A stretch of DNA of 9,262 nt from JAWXTS01 sp044433305 (GTDB taxonomy: Bacteria; Bacteroidota; Bacteroidia; Bacteroidales; Rikenellaceae), in contig JAWXTS010000066.1 in assembly GCA_044433305.1 (NCBI GenBank), positions 1 through 9,262 on the forward strand, written 5' to 3'. Position numbers and translations under genes: made by a program. Below, piece by piece: positions 5,573-9,262 of this stretch (position 1 is the first letter of the stretch; every line of letters begins with the position of its first letter). Under the pieces are notes generated by a model. That model ran no database searches, was not told the DNA's origin, and saw only the letters and a list, made by a program, of their open reading frames with translations.

Positions 5573-6832
5573 TTATTGTCGAATAGCTGCAACACCTGGA
5601 AGAACTGCACCCTCCATATATTCTAGAAGAGCACCACCGCCAGTAGATACGTAGCTAACTTTTGTTGCCATGTCAAACTTGTTGATACAAGCAACAGAGT
5701 CGCCACCACCAATTAGAGAGTAGCCTCCGTTTGCAGTAGATGCAACGATAGCCTCAGCAACAGCTTTAGAACCAGCTTGGAAGTTGCTCATCTCGAATAC
5801 GCCCACAGGACCATTCCAAAGGATAGTCTTAGAGTTTGTGATAACCTCAGAGAAGTCTTTACATGCTTTCTCAGCGATGTCTAGACCCATCCATCCCTCA
5901 GGAATCTCGTTTGAAGCAACAACCTGAGTGTTGGCATCGTTGCTGAAAGCGTCAGCAGCCAAAGTGTCCTCAGCGAAGTAAATCTTGACGCCTAGCTCTT
6001 GAGCTTTAGCTATGATGTTCTTAGCAGTCTCGAATTGCTCTGGCTCGCAAAGGCTAGAGCCAATCTTGCCACCCTCGGCAGCGATGAAAGTATAAGTCAT
6101 ACCACCGCCGATGATAAGGTTGTCTACTTTGCTAAGAAGTTTCTCTATGATAGTAATTTTTGAAGAAACCTTAGAGCCACCCAAGATAGCTGTAAATGGG
6201 CGTGTTGGTTGGTCTAGGATTTTGTCGATAGCCTTAAGCTCGCGCTCCATGATATAGCCGAACATCTTGTCTACTGGGAAGTACTCAGCGATAAGAGCCG
6301 TTGAGGCATGTGCACGGTGAGCAGTGCCAAAGGCGTCATTGATGTAGCAGTCAGCGTAAGAAGCAAGTTTTTTAGTAAACTCTTTCTGGCTAGCTTTAAC
6401 AGCTTTTTTAGCCTCAGATTTTTGCTCGTCTGTTGCATCAGCTGCTAGACCACGAGGTTTACCCTCCTCCTCAGCATAGTAGCGAAGGTTCTCAAGTAAT
6501 AGAACTTGACCTGGTTGTAGGGCTGCTGATTTTGCAGCTGCGTCCTCGCCCATGCAGTCAGAAGCGAAGTCAACGTTTACTCCTAGGTATTTCTCGATAG
6601 TAGGAATAATATGTTTTAGAGAGAATTTGTCCTCTGGACCATTTTTTGGACGGCCTAGGTGAGACATAAGGATTACAGAGCCACCTTTCTCTAGTACTTT
6701 TTTAATAGTTGGGATTGCACTGCGGATACGAGTGTCGTCAGTTACGTTGCAGTTAGCATCTAGTGGTACATTAAAATCCACGCGGATAATTGCTTTTTTG
6801 CCCGTGAAATCAAAAGTTTCGATTGATTGCAT
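5573..6832 (-). CDS. pgk: Phosphoglycerate kinase
   Basis: Cytoplasmic glycolytic enzyme that transfers the 1-phosphate of 1,3-bisphosphoglycerate to ADP. I place the start at the ATG at 6832, giving 419 residues beginning MQSIETFDF; an in-frame TTG at 6838 would add only two residues and is less likely. Substrate-side signatures are RVDFNVP (17-23), Arg35 and SHLGRPK (57-63). NDAFGTAHRAHAS (165-177), the GGSKVSSK nucleotide loop, NGPVGVFE and GGGDS (375-379) are intact. A charged stretch at about 124-150 (GKPRGLAADATDEQK onward) is an insertion relative to most bacterial enzymes and is typical of Bacteroidales. The gene is 99 bases downstream of rimM on the same strand, with its own -7 candidate, and ends at a two-way terminator. 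Confidence 0.97.
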   Translation of the reverse strand: MQSIETFDFTGKKAIIRVDFNVPLDANCNVTDDTRIRSAIPTIKKVLEKGGSVILMSHLGRPKNGPEDKFSLKHIIPTIEKYLGVNVDFASDCMGEDAAAKSAALQPGQVLLLENLRYYAEEEGKPRGLAADATDEQKSEAKKAVKASQKEFTKKLASYADCYINDAFGTAHRAHASTALIAEYFPVDKMFGYIMERELKAIDKILDQPTRPFTAILGGSKVSSKITIIEKLLSKVDNLIIGGGMTYTFIAAEGGKIGSSLCEPEQFETAKNIIAKAQELGVKIYFAEDTLAADAFSNDANTQVVASNEIPEGWMGLDIAEKACKDFSEVITNSKTILWNGPVGVFEMSNFQAGSKAVAEAIVASTANGGYSLIGGGDSVACINKFDMATKVSYVSTGGGALLEYMEGAVLPGVAAIRQ

Positions 6833-6883
6833 AATCAAAATATTTATTGGTTAATTATATTGTTGGTCAACAAATTATTTCTA

Positions 6884-6891
6884 CAAAGATA
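6884..6891 (-). promoter_or_regulatory. -7 element upstream of pgk
   Basis: The minus strand reads TATCTTTG, a perfect TAnnTTTG, 51 bases before the pgk ATG. A TTTG on the same strand (6909-6906) is only 14 bases upstream, shorter than the usual 19-20, and nothing better lies at the canonical distance. pgk may thus be transcribed both from here and by readthrough from rpsP-rimM. Confidence 0.55.
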
Positions 6892-6931
6892 AGCAATCCT
6901 TTTGGCAAAATCGTTATAAAACGAAGATTTT

Positions 6932-7489
6932 TTAGTTCAAATCTAAAAGTCCCTCTGGGAGATTCACTGTAAGAATATTGCTTGAGGTGTCTATGTCAAC
7001 CATAAATTCTTCTACGGCAGGTATTAGTAAGGTCTCTGTTTGGTCGTCTAATTCTATCTCAAACAAAGGGTTTTGTCCTTCTATAAAATCAACTATCTTG
7101 CCATTGGTTGCTTGTTGATTTTCTTGTTCTGCTAGGTTCTCGATTATTACTCTCCAGCCCACCATGTCCTCTAGATAGAGGCGGTCTGGGTCGTCTATTT
7201 GTCCACCGTCATTGGTGTCAAATCCTAGCATAAGTAGTTCTTTGCCAACAAGTTCGCCAGCTCTAAACTCGTTGTCGAAGTCTGCAAATTCGGCTATTGC
7301 CCCTGCTTTGCCTCGACGTGTGAACATGTCACAAAAAAGAGGAACCGCCAGTGCGTCAATAATGACGAACAGGGGTTCCTCGATAGAAAAATCTTGTGGA
7401 AAAGTGTCGTATAGGCTCAATGATAGGCGACCATTTTGGCCATAAATCTTTGATACCTTGCCTACGGCAACTGTTTCCTCAATAGCCAT
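6932..7489 (-). CDS. rimM: Ribosome maturation factor RimM
   Basis: Assists late assembly of the 30S subunit head, binding S19. The 185-residue product has the expected two domains. The N-terminal RimM barrel (about 5-90) opens VGKVSKIYGQNGRLSLSLYD, matching the family G-x-V-x-K-x-x-G-x-x-G pattern although Tyr-Gly replaces the common His-Gly. The C-terminal PRC barrel (about 100-182) includes YLEDMVGWRV and LLIPAVEEFMVDID, and ends NLPEGLLDLN, an ending I associate with Bacteroidales RimM. An acidic, Gln/Asn-rich linker joins parts of the second domain. The ATG at 7489 lies 8 bases after the rpsP stop, so the two are cotranscribed. The usual next genes trmD and rplS are absent; pgk follows instead. 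Confidence 0.9.
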   Translation of the reverse strand: MAIEETVAVGKVSKIYGQNGRLSLSLYDTFPQDFSIEEPLFVIIDALAVPLFCDMFTRRGKAGAIAEFADFDNEFRAGELVGKELLMLGFDTNDGGQIDDPDRLYLEDMVGWRVIIENLAEQENQQATNGKIVDFIEGQNPLFEIELDDQTETLLIPAVEEFMVDIDTSSNILTVNLPEGLLDLN

Positions 7490-7497
7490 ATTGCTAC

Positions 7498-8046
7498 TTA
7501 AGCTTGAGTTTCTTCTACAACTTCCTCAGTAGCCTCTTCAGCTGCTGCTTCAGCCTCTGCTTGCTCAGCTGCTACTGCAGATGCTGCCTCAGCTTTTTTA
7601 GCCTCGATAGCTGTTGCTCTAGCCTCGCTAACTTTAGCCTCTGCCTCTAGGCGAGCTTTTTTAGCGGCTGCTGCTTCAGATGCTAGTTTAGTGTTTTTAG
7701 ATGAAATCTGTGCAGATTTACCTTCTAACCAAGCGTTGAATTTGCTCTCAGCAACTTCTGCTGTGAAAGCACCTTTTTTAACACCACCCATAAGGTGATT
7801 TTTGTAAAGCACACCTTTATATGAAAGGATAGCGCGGCAGGTGTCAGTAGGCTGAGCACCTTTTTGTAGCCATGACAAAGCTGCGTCGAACTTAAGGTCG
7901 ATAGATGCAGGATTTGTGTTAGGGTTGTAAGTACCGATTTTCTCGATAAATTTACCATCACGTGGAGCTCTTGAGTCTGCCACTACGATATGGTAGAAAG
8001 CATAACCTTTCTTACCGTGACGTGCCAATCTGATTTTTACAGGCAT
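7498..8046 (-). CDS. rpsP: 30S ribosomal protein S16 with Ala/Glu-rich C-terminal extension
   Basis: Small-subunit protein that binds 16S rRNA early in assembly. The S16 domain covers about residues 1-85, with the conserved start MPVKIRLARHGKKGYAFYHIVV-like segment (read MPVKIRLARHG, then YHIVVADSRAPRDG), KIGTYNP and the W-L-x-x-G-A-Q-P-T-D segment. Typical S16 is 80-90 residues, whereas this one is 182. The extra part (about 115-182) is low-complexity Ala/Glu/Lys, probably helical, ending very acidic (EEATEEVVEETQA). Such tails are common in Bacteroidota S16, so this is a lineage trait and not a fusion error. A clear promoter lies upstream, a 5' hairpin lies in the leader, and rimM follows by 8 bases. 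Confidence 0.96.
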   Translation of the reverse strand: MPVKIRLARHGKKGYAFYHIVVADSRAPRDGKFIEKIGTYNPNTNPASIDLKFDAALSWLQKGAQPTDTCRAILSYKGVLYKNHLMGGVKKGAFTAEVAESKFNAWLEGKSAQISSKNTKLASEAAAAKKARLEAEAKVSEARATAIEAKKAEAASAVAAEQAEAEAAAEEATEEVVEETQA

Positions 8047-8078
8047 TTCTTTTGATTTTTAAGTGATTAAACTTTTTT

Positions 8079-8093
8079 GCTTAACGCGTAAGC
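8079..8093 (-). other. Small hairpin at the 5' end of the rpsP leader
   Basis: On the minus strand GCTTA and TAAGC, five-base arms, enclose CGCGT, followed by AAAAAAG. It begins about five bases after the -7 element, so it would sit at or very near the 5' end of the rpsP-rimM mRNA. A role in mRNA stability, translational autoregulation or protein binding to DNA is possible but not shown. Confidence 0.4.
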
Positions 8094-8097
8094 GCCA

Positions 8098-8128
8098 CAA
8101 ATGTACGGATTTATTTTAGATATTCAAA
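8098..8128 (-). promoter_or_regulatory. Bacteroidota-type promoter for rpsP-rimM
   Basis: On the minus strand TTTG (8128-8125) is separated by exactly 19 bases from TACATTTG (8105-8098), a full match to both the -33 and -7 consensus elements. It leaves a leader of about 45 bases before the rpsP ATG at 8046. It is divergent from the promoter of the Hc1-like gene, with 26 bases between the two -33 boxes. Confidence 0.82.
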
Positions 8129-8154
8129 TTTTTTGGCATTTTTAAATTTAACCT

Positions 8155-8185
8155 ATTGATAATTAAAACTTTTCTGTTAACTTTG
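8155..8185 (+). promoter_or_regulatory. Promoter of the Hc1-like gene
   Basis: TAACTTTG at 8178-8185 matches TAnnTTTG. Nineteen bases upstream lies ATTG (8155-8158), three of four bases matching the -33 TTTG. The leader to the ATG at 8230 is about 40 bases, A-rich and without a Shine-Dalgarno sequence. Confidence 0.7.
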
Positions 8186-8229
8186 TGACTCATAATGTAT
8201 AAACAATAATTAACTAAAATATTTTGACA

Positions 8230-8406
8230 ATGGAACAATTACTTGCTACAATCAAAGAACAAATCGCAGTGTTTACAGAAAATGCTGAACTTCAAGTATC
8301 TAAAGACAACAAAGCTGCTGGTGCTCGCGCTCGTAAAGCTGCTCTAGAACTTTCAAAAGCAATGAAAGAATTTAGAAAAGCTTCTATGGACCTAGCTAAA
8401 AAATAA
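8230..8406 (+). CDS. Histone H1-like (Hc1 family) small basic protein
   Basis: A 58-residue protein, rich in Lys and Ala, of the Hc1 histone-H1-like family that is widespread in Bacteroidota. The N-terminal half (1-25) is a predicted amphipathic helix, MEQLLATIKEQIAVFTENAE. It is followed by the basic signature NKAAGARARKAALEL (27-41) and a second Lys-rich helix ending DLAKK. The Arg33, Arg35, Lys36 cluster and the Lys43/Lys46/Arg49/Lys50 face could contact DNA, though DNA binding by the bacterial short forms is largely inferred from similarity. I take the ATG at 8230 as start; an in-frame TTG two codons earlier (8224) is less likely. It has a promoter divergent from rpsP and a strong terminator, and so is a single-gene unit. 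Confidence 0.85.
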   Translation: MEQLLATIKEQIAVFTENAELQVSKDNKAAGARARKAALELSKAMKEFRKASMDLAKK

Positions 8407-8448
8407 TTTCTCCTTTTGAGAATACCTGCAACGCTTAACTTGACTCTC

Positions 8449-8481
8449 CTATATATAATGCCTTGAGGCAATTATGGATAG
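8449..8481 (+). other. Imperfect hairpin in the 3' untranslated region of the Hc1-like gene
   Basis: CTAT (8449-8452) pairs with ATAG (8478-8481). Inside a 2x2 internal loop, ATAATGCC (8455-8462) pairs with GGCA-A-TTAT (8467-8475, one bulged A) around a TTGA loop. No T-run follows, so it is not the terminator, which starts 12 bases downstream. It could protect the mRNA 3' end or be part of a small RNA released from it. Function is unproven. Confidence 0.4.
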
Positions 8482-8492
8482 AGCATTGTAAT

Positions 8493-8530
8493 AAAAAGAC
8501 TAACCAAAACAATTTGGTTAGTCTTTTTTT
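8493..8530. terminator. Strong two-way terminator between the Hc1-like gene and polA
   Basis: AAAAAGACTAACCAAA (8493-8508) pairs perfectly over 16 bases with TTTGGTTAGTCTTTTT (8513-8528), with an ACAA loop. On the plus strand it ends in a run of seven T (8524-8530). On the minus strand it also ends in five T, so it should stop polA transcripts too, the polA stop codon lying about 20 bases away. It is 86 bases past the Hc1 stop, which leaves an unusually long 3' untranslated region for so short a gene. Confidence 0.9.
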
Positions 8531-8548
8531 ATGCTTGTGCTAGATTTT

Positions 8549-9262
8549 CTAGTGGGCCTCAAGCCAGTTTTCGCCCGTGCCCGATTCTGCTATAAGCTTA
8601 ACTTTCAGACTCACTGCATCTTCCATACACTTCTTAACAAGGTTCTCTACTTGTTCAAGTTCGCTCTTTAGTGTGTCGAGAACCAGCTCATCGTGCACCT
8701 GCATGGTGATTTTAGATTTCAGCCCTTGCTCCTTTAGTTGCTTTGCAACAGCTATCATAGCTAGCTTCATAACATCGGCAGCACTACCTTGTATAGGTGC
8801 GTTTATGGCGTTGCGCTCGGCAAGGCTGCGTACCGTGTGGTTCGACGAGTTGATGTCTGGCAAAAAGCGTTTGCGCCCAAATAACGTTTCGACATAGCCC
8901 TTTTCTTTGGCCTGAATTATAACCCTGTCCATATACTCTTTGACCTGAGCAAAGGAATTGAAGTAGCCGTCGATAATCTCTTTGGCCTCGCCGCGTGGTA
9001 TATTTAACCTCTGAGACAGACCAAATGCCGATATGCCGTAGATGATTCCGAAGTTGGCGGTTTTGGCCTTGCGTCTCATGTCCGAGCCTACCTCATCTAT
9101 ATCGACGTTAAAGAGCTTGGCAGCAGTAGAGGCGTGTATGTACTCGCCATGGCTGAAGGCGTCTATCATGGCCTTGTCGCCACTCAAGTGGGCCATAAGT
9201 CGTAGCTCGACCTGAGAGTAGTCCACGGCCAAGATTATATGTTGCTCATCAGAAGGGATGAA
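8549..9262 (-). CDS. polA: DNA polymerase I, C-terminal part; 5' end outside the window
   Basis: Family A DNA polymerase for Okazaki-fragment processing and repair synthesis. The last 237 residues are visible, starting FIPSDEQHIILAVDYSQ; the frame is open through the window edge, so the TTG at 9232 is an internal leucine. All three palm and finger motifs are present. Motif A is DYSQVELR with catalytic Asp14 of the visible part. Motif B (the O-helix) is RRKAKTANFGIIYG with Arg63, Lys67, Phe71 and Tyr75, matching E. coli Arg754, Lys758, Phe762 and Tyr766. Motif C is QVHDELV with catalytic Asp191. The phenylalanine at the 762 position is the usual bacterial residue. The C-terminal ENWLEAH is typical. 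Whether the exonuclease domains are intact cannot be seen. Confidence 0.97.
   Translation of the reverse strand, partial: FIPSDEQHIILAVDYSQVELRLMAHLSGDKAMIDAFSHGEYIHASTAAKLFNVDIDEVGSDMRRKAKTANFGIIYGISAFGLSQRLNIPRGEAKEIIDGYFNSFAQVKEYMDRVIIQAKEKGYVETLFGRKRFLPDINSSNHTVRSLAERNAINAPIQGSAADVMKLAMIAVAKQLKEQGLKSKITMQVHDELVLDTLKSELEQVENLVKKCMEDAVSLKVKLIAESGTGENWLEAH

Noticed and set aside
6832..6838. TTG start for phosphoglycerate kinase two codons upstream
   Set aside because: The ATG at 6832 gives the usual family N-terminus; nothing favours the rarer start codon.
6900..6931. Weak hairpin between rimM and pgk (minus strand CGTT-TTAT-AACG) as a terminator
   Set aside because: Only four firm base pairs and a short T-run; too weak to call.
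1..9262. Mobile elements, CRISPR arrays, tRNA or rRNA genes, phage or defence genes
   Set aside because: No repeats with spacers, no transposase or integrase signatures and no tRNA-like folds were seen; gene-free gaps are all below 250 bases and explained by promoters and terminators.

Overview
The window looks like ordinary chromosomal DNA from a member of the Bacteroidota, most likely Bacteroidales. Three things point there. Several genes are preceded by the TAnnTTTG -7 element typical of this phylum, two of them with a perfect TTTG 19 bp further upstream. Start codons follow A-rich leaders with no clear Shine-Dalgarno sequence. Several proteins carry lineage-typical features: a 58-residue Hc1-like histone, ribosomal protein S16 with a long Ala/Glu-rich tail, a phosphoglycerate kinase with a charged insertion, and a RimM ending in LPEGLL. 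The genus cannot be fixed from this sequence. I see no mobile element, CRISPR array, tRNA or rRNA.

Layout. Positions 1-868 (+) hold the 3' part of a peptidase E gene, with yraN one base behind it. Positions 885-2261 (+) are a two-gene unit with its own promoter: a Crp/Fnr-type regulator followed after 4 bases by an HD-domain phosphohydrolase, closed by a hairpin terminator. Positions 2359-3624 (-) are purA, convergent with that unit. A 241-base divergent region (3625-3865) separates purA from two co-directional (+) genes for exported proteins: a YhcH/YjgK/YiaL-family protein (3866-4474) and a tandem VOC (glyoxalase-fold) protein (4560-5501). A perfect 36-bp palindrome, probably a two-way terminator, separates the VOC gene from a (-) strand block read rpsP, rimM, pgk (8046 down to 5573). 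A 183-base divergent region with two well-formed promoters lies between rpsP and the Hc1-like gene (8230-8406, +). Another long hairpin terminator follows, then the 3' part of polA (8549 to the window edge, -).

How the genes relate. Most are housekeeping genes: dipeptide breakdown (pepE), purine synthesis (purA), glycolysis (pgk), ribosome structure and maturation (rpsP, rimM), replication and repair (polA), and a small basic DNA-associated protein. The less ordinary parts are the regulator-HD hydrolase pair, whose promoter has a dyad in its spacer, and the adjacent pair of exported enzyme-like proteins. Neither is proven to be a new system. I found no strong evidence for an undescribed biological system here; the findings list the best leads with modest scores.
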